This document shows, piece by piece, positions 36,086 through 47,867 of a stretch of 64,000 nt of DNA (its first letter is position 1; each line of letters starts with the position of its first letter). The stretch covers positions 28,414,649 to 28,478,648 of the forward strand of contig CM028330.1 in assembly GCA_016647705.1 (NCBI GenBank), given 5' to 3'. The stretch is from Eucommia ulmoides. Taxonomy: Eukaryota > Streptophyta > Magnoliopsida > Garryales > Eucommiaceae. The notes under the pieces were generated by a model. That model was given only the letters and a program-made list of their open reading frames with translations, was not told where the DNA came from and ran no database searches. The position numbers and the translations under genes were made by a program.

Positions 36086-36868
36086 ACATCCGCTGGCCAT
36101 CATGCTCTGATGGAACAGTCAGTCATTGATCTCCAAAGTGAGTTGGACGGCTTGAAGAACATTGTGTATCGAGTTCTTGCTAGAGACTCCAGGCAACCTA
36201 CCTTGAGGGTTTACGTTACTGAACCTCAATCCTATGGTTGTTCAAGAGATACTAATGAGCTTGAAAACTTCCTCTTTCATGTGGATCAATACCTTTGGGC
36301 TACCGGAGTAACCTCCGAGGAAGAAAATGTGACAACAACTTCCATGTATCTTAGTGGTGATGCTAAATTATAGTGGTGAACCAAATATGCAGACATCCTG
36401 GCGGGAAACTACACTATCAATACTTGGGAAGACCTTAAAGGTGAACTCAAGGTATAATTCCTTCCAGAAAATGTCGAGTACACGGCTCGACGATGACTGA
36501 GAGAGCTGAAATAGACCAGATACGTCCGAGACTACGTTAAGAAGTTTATGGCTCTCATGTTGGACATTCATACAATATACCAAGAAGATAAGATGTTTTG
36601 GTTCCTAGATGGCTTGAAAGATTGGGTACGTCAGGAAATACAAAGATAATGTCATACTAATTTATCTGCTGCTATTGCTGTAGCAGAAAGAGTAGCTGAT
36701 TACTCTCCTGAACCTACCACTAACCAGGACAAGAGGAAAGACAATAATGTCTCCCATTATGATGGAAGTAAAGGTCAATCATTTCGGGAAAGCCTGCCAA
36801 GACGTCGGAGCAACCCCAACTCCAATTATAACTCACAGAGTGCTCCAAGGAGTCCACGTTGAGGCCAG
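36086..36868 (+). pseudogene. Gypsy gag remnant, N-terminal part
   Basis: Gag forms the element capsid. The open part 36110-36373 reads into a retrotransposon gag domain (SRDTNELENFLFHVDQY, then YLSGDAKL), and similarity continues in the same general frame through WEDLKGELK, YVKKFMALMLDI and WFLDGLKDWVRQE to about 36868, with stops in between. The preserved order matches the retrotransposon gag family. At 36868 it is cut by the TGATAGG element; removing that element and one copy of gccag restores a continuous reading frame into the zinc-knuckle region at 44625. Confidence 0.85.
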
Positions 36869-38285
36869 TGATAGGTGTAATTTACCTATCTATTTCTAAA
36901 TCGAACTTGTTAGTTTTCGAGTGTTATTATAATATTTTAATACGTTTTAATATATTTTTATTTTTTTTTGTATTAAAATAGGTGTGTGGGGGTGACAATG
37001 GATGAAAACAGATCATAAAAGATCAAATCAAATCAAGAACGGTGGGAAAACAAGCATAGAAGCAAAATTTTGAAAAGCAGCCCATCGCCGCGGCGTCCAG
37101 ACCACCGCCGTGGCGGTTAATATGTAGAGAAGGGAATTTTCTTGCTAAAAGCCCACCGTCGAGGTGGTGAACTCACCACCGAGGTGGGAAAACAGCAGAG
37201 AGGTCTCTGCTGCCACCGCTGAGTCTGCCACCAAGGCCATGATCAAACCAACTTAACCACCGCCGCGGCGATGACTCTACACACATTTTAGATATTTATT
37301 TAGATATTTTTGGGCCCTATATCTTTCTCTTCTCCTCTATTTCAACCATGAGAGAGCTCCTAGGGTTATAATAAGGTTGAGAGGTTTTTGGGGAATGCTC
37401 CACCAAATCCGAAGGAGAAGATCATAAGGCGAAGAAGGAGATACGATCTTGGAATGATTTTAGTGCCAAATCTTCAGACTACGGCTAGTTTCTCTAGTTT
37501 CTTTCTTTATTTTTTAATTTTGGATTATGGTTTGAGCCTGTTTAACTCGTTTATCATTGTATATATGGTTATGACAATTAGCTAAATAAATATTGTCTAG
37601 GGATTACTATAATTTATGAATATGTGATTTTGAAATCGGTGTTTCGTTAATAGTTGTTCTTTGTTATTTGATTATGTTTTTCATGCTTGTATTTTCATTA
37701 TATGCTTGTTTAGATATATTAAGAATACAGGGTTTGACACTCGGGAGAGGTAACCCTGAATTCAGACTAGGGTTTGAACACAACGTGATAATCTAATAAC
37801 CTGGGAGGAAGTTAGAGAGTGTGTAATCAATGACGTTAGGGCAAGACTCATGTGACTATGTGTTCTAAAAAATGCTAGAGGGGGACTTCGATGTTAACGC
37901 AAAGTCACATATTCACTCTCTTTACACTTGGGAGAGGGAGTGAGCAAGTTTACGATATAGAGATTGTCAGATAAGTCGAACATCATTAACGTAAGCTAAA
38001 CGAGATCAAAAGTGTATTTGTAAATGAAGTTAATCCCTAGATAATCCATTCCCATAAACTTCTCATATTAGTAATATAGTATAATTAGATAAATTAGTAT
38101 TTAGTATCAGTATATTATTAATTATAAACTTAATGTTTTATCGCCTAGATAAAATTAGGTTATGATAATTACGGCACTTGACAATATTCTTAACCAATCC
38201 CTGTGGAAATGATAACCCTTACTCTTCCCACTCTATTAAAACTTGACCCGTACACTTGCGGTGAAAGTGGCAATGTAATATTTGG
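36869..38285 (+). repeat. TGATAGG-family LTR copy 2 (plus), 5' LTR of element A
   Basis: About 1.4 kb closely resembling the LTR at 43275. The palindromic CpG-rich blocks lie at 37080-37280. A short open frame at 37388 (65 codons) is within the LTR and not a gene. Similarity to copy 4 ends after gtaatatt at about 38285, where the expected LTR end CGCTACCA is missing, so the 3' end of this LTR has been replaced. Confidence 0.85.
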
Positions 38286-40139
38286 TGGTTTTAAAATAGA
38301 GTGGAAAATATCTGTTTTCTAAAAATGAAGAGTAGAAAAATGGTTTTGGTGAAATCAGACTTTTTTTTTAAAAGAAAGTGAAAAATATGATTTTGGATTA
38401 AAAATCGGTTTTGGAAATAGAGAGTGATGTTAGAGATTTGACGATGTTGATTAGAAGATGTTATTGATTTGTGATTTGATGATGGCGTTATTAATTTGAC
38501 GATGCTATAATATTTATCTGCTTTGGCAGAATGATGATTATCTACTTCGGCAGAATGATGGTATTGATTTGATGATGTTATTGATTTGACGATGCCATAG
38601 TATTTATCTATTTTGGTAGAGTGAGGTTATCCGCTTCGGCGGAGTGATGTTTATCTGCTTCGGCAGAGTGATGTTAGACATTTATATTGCGCAGTGATTA
38701 TCCGCTTTGGCGGAGTGATGGGTGTTCATAGGAAGGTATATCCTACAAATAGTACGATACCGTTGTAAACTCCCGATCGTAAGGTTAAAACGATCACTAT
38801 GGCTAGCTAGTATGTGTTATGGTGGAGTAGTGTGTTTGAGATGTGGTGTTTTACTTATATTGGGTGATTTATTATTTATTATGGTGATTGATATGATTTT
38901 ATACTAGATGGATTTGGATGGAACTTATCTATATCTCTTTATTTTCACTGCTTATATACTGGAGATTTTACGAGATATATGGTGTTTATATACTTATGCT
39001 TGATCCATATTTAATTGCGGTAATATTTAGAATGTATTACTATTTTAAAAATATTTTACTAAGAAGGCAGTACACTCGCAGGTACAACAGTTAGGAGTTG
39101 GTCTTCTACTAGCACTAGGTAGAGTTCGGCGATGATGTAGTATGGAAATATTTTGGGAGGAGCTGTCTGAGGCGAACCTGTGAGAGCTTCATTGTTGTTA
39201 TACTTTTGTTATTATTATAATTCAGGGACGGGTGTATCCCCAGTTAGAGATGTTGTATATGGTCAGAATTTGTGGTTGTATATTTTTTTAGTGTTGTTTA
39301 CTAGTGGGTTTGACATGAGGTCGTGTCGACGTCACGCTGGCCCCACGATGACGGGTGTCTGGGGTGGGGTGTGACATGGTACCCCTACCATTGGGTATAA
39401 TAAATGGCCTTGGCACTGTTAGTCACCGTAGATGACACAGTTGTACAGGTTACGGTATCGTCGTAACTCTCGATTGTGAGGTAAAAACGATCCTATGGCT
39501 AGTAGGAGAGGAGGTGTGGTGTATTTTATTATACATTAAAATATTTGGTCCGGTTGATTTAAAATATTTGGATTGGTTGGTTTTAAAATTTTTGGATTGG
39601 TGGATTTAAAAGGCTTGGGTGTGGTTAACTTAAAATATTTGAGTTGGGAGTTAATTATATTTCTTCATTTCATTAGTGGTAGTGGAACTGAATTTTCAAC
39701 ATAGTATGCAGTTATATTATTATATTTTGAAATATGGTGTTTAACACTTCTACTTGTTTTAAATATATTAGTTAGTTACATTGGTGGCGACAGTGGGACT
39801 AGATTTCCATCCTGGTATGTTATTATAAAATATTATATTTTGAAAGTTGGTATTCAACAATTGTACTTGATCCATTAAATGTTTTTACTATGAAGATAGT
39901 ATACCGATAAAAATATTTTATTTTAGGTACCGTGGCTAGGAGTTGGTCCACTACTGGCACTAGGTAGAGTCCAGAAGGTAGTGCCATTTGGGAGTGGGCT
40001 GGTCAGAGGCGAACTATGAAAGGTATTATTTTTGGGAAAAAGAATTGATAGCGGTGCGCGTGCGTTTGAATATGTATATATATGTATGTATGTATTTGGT
40101 TAATTGGTCAGGTAGCGTCATGTCAACATCACGCTCGCG
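38286..40139 (+). repeat. Gypsy LTR-like sequence in two related blocks
   Basis: Two blocks (about 38700-39375 and 39400-40130) share landmarks in the same order: cgttgtaactcccgatcgt-type then aacgatcnnatggctagta; taggagttggtc then actagcactaggtagag; and gaggcgaac. The first block ends ggggtggggtgtgaca, a common end of plant Gypsy LTRs. A homologous, more diverged piece lies inverted at about 51180-51300. No coding sequence is present. Confidence 0.6.
38510..38725 (+). repeat. Tandem repeat with hairpin-forming CCGCTTCGGCGG units
   Basis: About seven units of tatcYgcttYggcRgaRtgatg with variable spacers. Each unit holds a small inverted repeat CCGCTTCGGCGG or a decayed form (ctgcttcggcag). 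It sits at the start of the Gypsy LTR-like sequence. Confidence 0.75.
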
Positions 40140-41704
40140 TATTGACTACTCGCAAGTGTACGAGGTCAAAGTTTTAGTATAATGGATCTTTAAAGATTGG
40201 GTATTGTATCCATAAGGATTGGTTGTCGTTATTATCGAATACTGCGATTGTCATGACCTAATTTTATCTAGGTTAAAAACAAATGTATTTAATTAATTAA
40301 TACTAATACTAATATAACCTAAATTAACTATAATAATATAATGAGATGTTTTAGGGAAAATAATTATCTAGGGATTAACTCGGCTTACAAATACGTGTTC
40401 GATCTCGATTGATTTACGTTCACGGTGTTTGACCTATTTGATAATCTCAGTTCGTAAACTTCCCCCTACCTCTCCTGAGTGTAAGATAGGGGAATACATG
40501 ATTTGTGTCAACGAAGAAGTCCCCCTCAACGTCTTAACGACCCTAGGTCACGTAAGTCTCACCCCAACGTCATTGATTGCACACAATCCAACTCCTGACT
40601 GGGTTATTGGATTGTCGCGTTGTGTTAACCCTATCGACAATATCAGTTCGTAAACTCCACCACCATCTCTCTCGAGTGTAAGACGGGAGAATACATGACT
40701 TCGAGTCAACGAAAAAGTCCCCCTCAATGTCTTTACAACCCTAGGTTACGTGAGTCTTGCCCCAATGTCATCGATTAGCGTTATGTTTACTTTAGTTCGA
40801 ATCCGGGGTTACCTCTCCCGAGTGTCAAACCCCGTATTCTCGAAATATCTATCTAATCATAATAAACATAACAATACGATAAACACAATCAAACTTTGAA
40901 GAACAAACATAAATGCAACACCGAAATCATTCGAAACACATATTTATAAATATATTGTTAATCCCTATACAATCCATGTTTAACTAATGGCCATAATTGT
41001 ATTTACAATAAAGCACGGGCTAAACATGCTCACAAATTAGTAAGTTAAAGGAATAAAGAAAGAAATCGAAGAACTTTGCCTAGTCCGAAGTTTAGCCACT
41101 AAGAACCGTTCAACGATCGGTCTACCATCTTCTTCCACCTCGGGATGTGAACTCCCCCTCTAAAACTTCTCTACCTACCCTTAGATATATTCTAAGGGGC
41201 TCAAATAGCCGGAGAGAGCAAGAGGAGAGGGGATTAAATAGGCAAAATATCTCAAAAATATCCTAAAAAATATCTAAACTATGGAGAGGCCACCGCCGTG
41301 GTGGTGAGTAGGTCGATTGGTTGATCGCCTCGACGATGAAGAAAGCGGTGGATTAGGTTGACATCCTACATTTTCACCGCCTAGGCGGTGAGATTATTGC
41401 CTATGTGATGAGCTTCCAACAGAAGTTGGTCATTTTCTGTATTTTTACCGCCGCGACGAAGGTCTAGACACCGCGACGGTTGGCTTCTTTCCGAATATTG
41501 CCGCCTTGCTTATTTTACCACCGTTCTTCGACCGTTCTTGGTTCGATCTGATCGTTTACACTTTAGTTTCATACCTTTTCACCCCACACACCTGTTTTAC
41601 ACAAAAAGTATAAAAACTAATTATAACATAATAAAGTAAATATAAAAGCTACTCTAAAACTAACAAAATCGGTTTGGAAGTATGTAGGTAGATCACACCT
41701 ATCA
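40140..41704 (-). repeat. TGATAGG-family LTR copy 3 (minus) with internal duplication
   Basis: The minus strand runs from TGATAGG (41704) to the acttgcgagtagtcaatacg end near 40140. It is about 180 bp longer than the other copies because a segment is tandemly duplicated (about 40440-40633 and 40634-40820). CpG palindromic blocks are at 41285-41480. No matching target duplication is visible at its edges, so it may have arrived by rearrangement rather than clean insertion. Confidence 0.8.
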
Positions 41705-43274
41705 TGGGCCGAGGACAATAAACCACGCAATTCTTGGGAGACAACCAAGTCCAAAAATAAATTAAATCCATCACTGTCGACTTTATTCGGAGGCGAGATT
41801 CTCTCGCCTCCCAGGTATGTGTTCTAAATCTCCTTTGTCAGCATGCTTTATTTCTGTATGTTGAGATTGATGATTGGGCCACTGAGGAGACTGTCCATTT
41901 TAAGTTTGGCAATGATGTGTAGTATTACAGTATGTTTAATTGTTGTTTTTATTGTGTGCATGTTTTTTTTTGGGTAGAATGTGTTTTTATGTTCTTGTTG
42001 TTGCATGCTGAGTTTTGCATTCATCTGGGCCGTTACCCGATGATGATATTACCCCCTAGTTGTTTTGTAAGGTCAAGGGTAATACCCATGCATATATGTT
42101 CTGTGTGCCTGACAATGCGTTTTGGTGAAAGTTATTATGGATCCTAACTTGCACGAGCACGTAGACTCAATGTATTTCTATTCAATTGATTTGAGGCCAT
42201 TATCGATTAGCTAAACTCATGATAATTGATGGATTCTAGAACCTGATTGAGGGGAAGCTTGAGGTCAAATCCTAGGCGAGGTAGTTTAGGAGACATGATT
42301 TAGGCATTTATTTTGTCGCTTGAGCCTTTTAATCTTACCATGTTATATGTTTATCCCTCGTTACTCTGTCGAAGCCTAAATGTCATTTCAATTCTGAACA
42401 CATAAACAAATACCCTGGCCAATTGATCTTTTTCCAAACCTATATCGCTGAATTAAAGGCGCAATTGGAGTGAATCAAGTTAGCATTAGTATATGCTACT
42501 TGAAGTAAGCGATTGGGTTTAAGCCGAAATTCTGATTGGTTCGGTATTCGAGTAATTACTTGTCACTTTTTTTTTTTGTTTAACCCACACTCGTGAAATT
42601 GTAATAAACAAATAAGTTTGGGGGTATGGTTCATTGAAAAAAAAATGTAAATATCGTTAAATTGCATTTCTTTTGACAAGTCAGTTTGTCGGTCTTAAAA
42701 ATGATTGTTTGGGATTGTTTTCAATTTATCTATGGGGGTTCGAGAGTGAGTGTGCTAATCGTTGAGACTTTGGTGACGTTAAGTTAACGACGTTAACCCT
42801 TTTCTATTGCAATATACGCTTGGGCAAATGTCTAACAACAGAACCAAGTCTTTTTGATCTTTATGAACTACTCAGCCTACATTAGTGGAGAGTGAAACTC
42901 AATCAGGCATATGGATATCTTAGGCCTTTACGGTCTAAGTCGTGAGTTTTGTTGGTCAATAATCCAATCCGATCTTGGATAGCTATATTATTGAGTCTCG
43001 CATACACACGTTGAAAGGATCTAGAATGACATTTACCATTATTGAATATCGAAATTCTAGAACATCACATGATGCATTTTACTGCCTGAACTCGATATGA
43101 TTAGGGGTTGTTGAGGGAAAAATGACTTGGTCGATAGAAGAATTCAAAACTCTCATATCATTATGTGTAGATTGTTTCTGTTTAGGGTGTTCATGTTATT
43201 TAATTTAGTTATGTTTTTCATTTAGTGTGAGTGTTTTACTCGAGGACTAGCAAAATTCCAAGTTTGGGGGTATT
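41705..43274 (+). other. Conserved non-coding 3' interior of element A
   Basis: Starts after the inverted LTR with a segment matching the end of the GAG-like region of the 58092 copy (cttgggagacaacc, then ggcgagattctctcgcctccc) and runs to the tract agtttgggggtatt before the 3' LTR. It is collinear with 60602-62176 and with the inverted copy 56804-58091 plus 63552-63880. The 71-codon frame at 41932 is not conserved and is not called. Confidence 0.75.
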
Positions 43275-44624
43275 TGATAGGTGTAATTTACCTATCTATT
43301 TTCAAACCAAAATTGTTAGTTTTTGAGTGTTATTATAATATTATAATATATTTTTATTCTTTTTGTATTGAAACAGGTGTATTGGGTGAAAAGGGATGAA
43401 AACTAATCATAAACGATCAAATCGGATCAAGAATAGTGGGAAAACAAGCATAGAGGCAAAATTTTGAAAAACAACCCACCGTCGGGGCATCCACACCACC
43501 GCTGAGGCGGTGACCTTACCGTCGAGGTGGTGAAATAGTATAGAGGTATCTGCTTCTACTGCTGAGTCCACCGCCAAGGCCGTGATCAAACCGACTTAAC
43601 CACCGTCGCGGCGGTGACTCTGCACACACGTTAGATATTTATTTAGATATTTTTGAGCCCTATATCTTCCTCCTATCCTTTATTTAAGCTATGAGAGAGA
43701 TCCTAGGGTTAGAATAGGGTTGAGGGGTTTTTGGGGAATGCTTCACCAAATCTGAAGGAGAAGATCACAAGGCGAAGAATGAGATGCGATATCGGAACGG
43801 TTTTAGCGCCAAATCTTTGGACTACGGCTAGTTTCTATCATTTATTTATTAACTTTGGATTATGGTTTGAGTATATTTAGCCCATTTATCATTGGATATA
43901 CGGTTATGACCATTAGCTAAACGGATATTGTCTAGAGATTACTATAATTTATGAATATGTGATTTTGAAAGCAGTGTTCCATTAATAGTTATTCTTCGTT
44001 ATTTGATTATGTTTGTCATGCTTGTATTTATATTATATGCTTATTTAGATATATTGAGAATACGGGTTTGACACTCGGGAGAGGTAACCCCGGATTCGGA
44101 CTAGGGTTTGAACACAACGCGACGATCTAATAACCCGGGAGGGAGTTAGAGAGTGTGCAATCAATGACGTTGGGGCAAGACTCATGTGACTATATGTTCT
44201 AAAAATGCTAGAGAGGGACTTCGGTGTTAACGCGAAGTCACATATTTGCTCGCTTTACACTCGAGAGAGGGAGTGAGTGAGTTTACGATATACAGAGTGT
44301 CAGATAAGTCGAACATTGTTAATGTAAGCCAAACGAGATCAAATGCGTATTTATAAACGAAGTTAACCCCTAGATAATCCATTCCCATAAACATCTCATA
44401 TTAGTAATATAGTATAATTAGATAAATTAGTATTTAGTATTAGTATATTATTAATTATAAACTTCATGTTTTATCGCTTAGATAAAATTAGGTTATGATA
44501 ATTATGGTACTCGACAATATTCTCAACCAATCCCTGTGGAAACGATAACCCTTACTCTTTCCACTCTACTAAAACTTGACTCGTACACTTGTGGTAGAAG
44601 TGGCAAAGTAATATTCCGCTACCA
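43275..44624 (+). repeat. TGATAGG-family LTR copy 4 (plus), 3' LTR of element A
   Basis: About 1350 bp, TGATAGG to CGCTACCA, followed directly by target duplication gccag. CpG palindromic blocks lie at 43480-43620, followed by a decayed TATA-like ccctatatcttcc (about 43660). The conserved ACACTCGGGAGAGG pair lies at about 44072 and 44258. Confidence 0.88.
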
Positions 44625-45303
44625 GCCAGCACTCAAAATCTGGCCAATCGATCAGCAACTCAGGGGCATCATTTAGTTCAACAAACCAAAATCCTCACTA
44701 GGACAGACAAGCCCACAAAAATCCAACTCCCTGCTTATTGTGCAACAAGAATCATGATGAATCCGATTGTCTACATTAACATGCTTTTTCTGTACTACAA
44801 GCATAGATTCAGGAGGAAAATGAACGTCGGGGAAAGTATATCGTAGAGTAGGAGGAGGAAACTTCAAATGAGTTCAGTACCCATTAAATGGTTATAATTC
44901 GTTTGTTGAATGCTATGAAGTGGAAACTGGTCGTGAAAAAGAAGGTCTCGAAGAGGAACCTCATGTTCGTAGATCTTCAGGTTAATGGGCAGAATTCTTG
45001 TGCTTTAGTTGACATTGGTGCTACACACAATTTTATGTCTGATAAGGAAGCTAATCGGTTGGTCTTACGTGTTGAGAAGTACGCAGGTAGATTGAAGGCT
45101 GTGAATTCTGAAGCGCGTCCCATGGTTAGAGTCGCCAACATGGTACATACAAAGATTGCTCTGTAGGATGGGCTCCTTAACTTCACCAATGTTCCCATTG
45201 ATGATTTTCAAGTGATATTGGGGATGGAGTTCTTTATGAACACCAAGGCAGTCCCAATGTCTTTTGCAGATTCGTTTTGTATAATGGGAGATCGATCGTG
45301 AGT
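44625..45303 (+). pseudogene. Gypsy gag zinc knuckle and aspartic protease
   Basis: This continues the Gypsy gag frame from 36868. A zinc knuckle CLLCNKNHDESDCLH (44732-44776) has near-canonical spacing. The protease region (about 44930-45300) shows ALVDIGATHNFMS, where D-T-G has become D-I-G, then DDFQVILGMEFF. The open part 44888-45166 ends at a stop within the domain. The protease would have processed the polyprotein; the changed active-site Thr and the stops indicate it is dead. It is interrupted at 45303 by another LTR. Confidence 0.83.
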
Positions 45304-46685
45304 TGATAGGTGTAAATTACCTACATATTTTCAAACTGAATTTGTTAGTTTTCGAGTACGTTTAGTATGTTTTTATTATGTTTTAATATGTTTTTATACT
45401 TTTTGTATTAAAACAGGTGTATGGGTAAAAATTTATAAAATCGGAGCACAAACGATCAATTCGGACCAAAAACGGTCGGAGAACGGTGGAAAACAAGCAA
45501 GGCAGCAAAATTCTGAAAGAAGCCCACCGTCGCGGCGTCCAGACCTCCACTGTGGCGGTGAAAATACAGAGAAGACCTTATCTTGTTGATTACCCAGCGC
45601 CGTGGCGGTGAAATATTAGGATGGTCCTTAATCCATCGCCTTCGCCACCACCTAGGCGAATAGTGAACTGACATACCATTTGCCACGACGGTGAATCCCA
45701 CCGCCACGGTGGTCAACTCTGTATAGTCTTAAGATATTTATTTAGATATTTTGCCTATTTAAACCCTTCGCCTCCTCTCTCCTTGATCTCGCCCCGGCCA
45801 TTAGAGCCCCTTGGGCTATACTTAAGGTTGGATTTAGGAGTTTTAGAGGGAGATCTCACATTCCGAAGGAGGAGAAGATAGCAAAGCGATCATTGAACGT
45901 TCTTAGCAGCTAAACTTCGGACAAGGCTAAGTTCTTCGATTTCTTCCCTTATTTATTTAACTTAGGATTTTGTGAGCATGTTTAGCTTGATTTCAATTTT
46001 TATACAGTTATGACCACGAGTTAAATGTGGATTATAGGGATTAACAATAAATTTATAAATATGTGTTTGAATGATTTCGGTGTTGCGTTTATGTTTGTTC
46101 TTCGTAGTTTGATTGTTTTTATCGTATTGTTTGTTTATCATGCTTAGATAGATAAATGGAGAATACGGGGTTTGACAAGCCCCGGATTTGGATTAGGGTA
46201 AACAAATGCCACGATTCAATAACCTGGTCGGGGTTAGGATTGTGGACAATCGATGACGTTGGGGTGAGACTCACGTGACCTAGGGTCGTTAAGATGTTGA
46301 GGGGGACTTCTTCATTGACTCGAAGTCATGTATTCTCCCATATTACACTCGGGAGAGGTGGCGGGGGAGTTTTAGAACTAAAATTGTCAAATATATCGAA
46401 CACCGTAAACGTGAGTAAATCGAGATCGAACACGTATTTGTAAATACGTTAATACCTAGGAAATTCTTTCCCCTAAAACATATTAGTATATTAGTATAGA
46501 TAATTTAGTTAATTAGTATTAATTAATTAATTACATTTTTGGTAGCCTAGATAAAGTTAGGTCATGACAATTGCGATACTCGATAGTAACGAACACCAAT
46601 CCCTATGGATACGATACCCGATCTTTCAAGATCACATTATACTAAAACTTTGACCTCGTACACTTGCGAGTAGTGAATACGCGAG
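45304..46685 (+). repeat. TGATAGG-family LTR copy 5 (plus), probable solo LTR
   Basis: About 1380 bp from TGATAGGTGTAAATTACC to cttgcgagtagtgaatacg. Gypsy protease sequence lies on its left and Gypsy linker sequence on its right, with no interior attached. The edges read gtgag and gcgag, an imperfect candidate for the target duplication. CpG palindromic blocks are at 45520-45720 with a TATA-like gcctatttaaaccc at about 45750. Confidence 0.8.
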
Positions 46686-47419
46686 GATCGAATCCTTTGC
46701 TATAGATGTGTCATTCCTACAACACATTATTTGATTGAAGATTGATTCGTTTCAGCTCTGCAGCTTGAGATGGAGGAATATCCAGATGACCTTCTAGTGC
46801 TTAGTGGGGGAGAGAATAAACCACAAATGCCACTTTTGATTTTAGCAAAAGGGTTGTTCGACTATACTCGAATTGCTTCTCCAAGAGAACTTCCAGAAGA
46901 GTTTTTCTCTCATCTGGACGGGAAAAAATCTACAGCTATCAAGTTCCCATTGAGTCAATCCGCTTTCTTGGTAGCCAATGGTGAAAAGACCCACTTGCTT
47001 TCGGTGGGACTACATTCAGAAAGACAGAAGTACCAACTTTGTGTACCAAGGGTCGGAGTTTCGGGGAACACAGGTACAACGGTGGATGTGGTGGATAAAA
47101 CTTTGAGTTCTACAACCTTATCTCCATCACTCCAACGTCTCCATTCCAGGGACATTGCCGCACAATTTCTCAAGCATGATACTCATTGTGGACTGTTCTT
47201 AGGAGTATTAATTCTTGCTTCAATCTGCACAAGTTTTTTTATGTTAATTTGGGCTCTAGTGAGATTATCGCAAATCAGCCACTATATAATCATTCAGTGG
47301 ATAAGCTCTACAAGGTCAACCTATCCGGAAGAAAGCAGAAGACGCAACAACTGCAGACAAAATCCGAAGCATCATCAGAAGAAGTCTACAAGGACGTCGA
47401 TTGCTCAAGTCGGGGAGAA
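46686..47419 (+). pseudogene. Gypsy protease-RT linker followed by unassigned sequence
   Basis: Right after the inserted LTR the sequence reads RCVIP and then SALQLEMEEYPDDL, a pattern seen after the protease in plant Gypsy polyproteins. An open frame from 46770 (243 codons, running into the 3' LTR) includes RELPEEFF, reminiscent of the ELPxxL linker before RT. No RT, RNase H or integrase motifs follow; the middle (about 46950-47300) is not recognised. The end is basic (RRSLQGRR in one frame) as in chromovirus C-termini. I interpret this as a deletion of RT to integrase. Confidence 0.6.
47408..47419 (+). other. Polypurine tract of the Gypsy element
   Basis: The tract agtcggggagaa stands directly before the LTR start TGTCACAGTC, the expected place for the plus-strand primer. 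Confidence 0.75.
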
Positions 47420-47867
47420 TGTCACAGTCTTAACTTGTCCAGTGTTTGTTTTCGCACATGGCCGCTTGTCCGTGATCCTTTTCATTAGTTTTCTAGACTA
47501 GTTTAGCTTAGTTTAGTTTATTTATTTCATTTCTTGTAGAACAACCCCATTATGTCTCCTTGAGCATAATGATGTCTATTGTTGTCACTTGTATTTTTTT
47601 TACTTAAAGTATTATGTGGGAGAATATGCTCTTGAAGTCATTCAAGCCTTTCATACCTTGTAGCCTTTGATATTAATACAATTGTTATTGTTATTTTAAT
47701 TGTATTCTTCTCTACATTGCCTGCGTGTGTTGTTGTAGGGAAACTCATTGCTTTTGAAACCGCTTTCGCTATTAAAGATTCTCTGATCTTCATGCTTGCT
47801 ACTAAGCGATCCCTTAGTTAGCGCCGCACGGTCTGCTTTCCAACCTCGAAAGGCTTGGACTGTGATA
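47420..47867 (+). repeat. 3' LTR of the Gypsy element
   Basis: 448 bp with 10-base inverted ends TGTCACAGTC and GACTGTGATA (one change from perfect). Its matching 5' LTR is not in the window. The sequence after it (cttag) would be the target duplication, which cannot be tested. Confidence 0.82.

Larger units (their letters stand above)
36869..44624 (+). mobile_element. TGATAGG-family element A, nested in the Gypsy gag
   Basis: Bounded by TGATAGG at 36869 and CGCTACCA at 44624, with a perfect 5-base target duplication gccag (36864-36868, 44625-44629). It has a 5' LTR (to about 38285) and a 3' LTR (from 43275). Between them only the last 1.5 kb (41705-43274) is family interior. The rest is foreign: Gypsy LTR-like repeats (38286-40139) and an inverted TGATAGG-family LTR (40140-41704). 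The GAG-like coding part seen in the 58092 copy is missing here. Confidence 0.85.
36086..47867 (+). mobile_element. Ty3/Gypsy element, split and internally deleted
   Basis: Gag (36086-36868) continues at 44625 after removal of a nested element with target duplication gccag. A zinc knuckle and protease follow, then a second interruption (LTR at 45304-46685), a protease-RT linker-like segment, a purine tract and a 3' LTR (47420-47867). The 5' LTR is absent, and RT, RNase H and integrase are not found. Gag and protease wording fits plant Gypsy elements, probably a chromovirus of the Reina type; the lineage is inference. Confidence 0.82.

Noticed and set aside
46770-47501. 243-codon frame as a new host gene
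   Set aside because: It starts inside a Gypsy linker (QLEMEEYPDDL), ends inside the Gypsy LTR, and is bounded by a polypurine tract, so it is element sequence.
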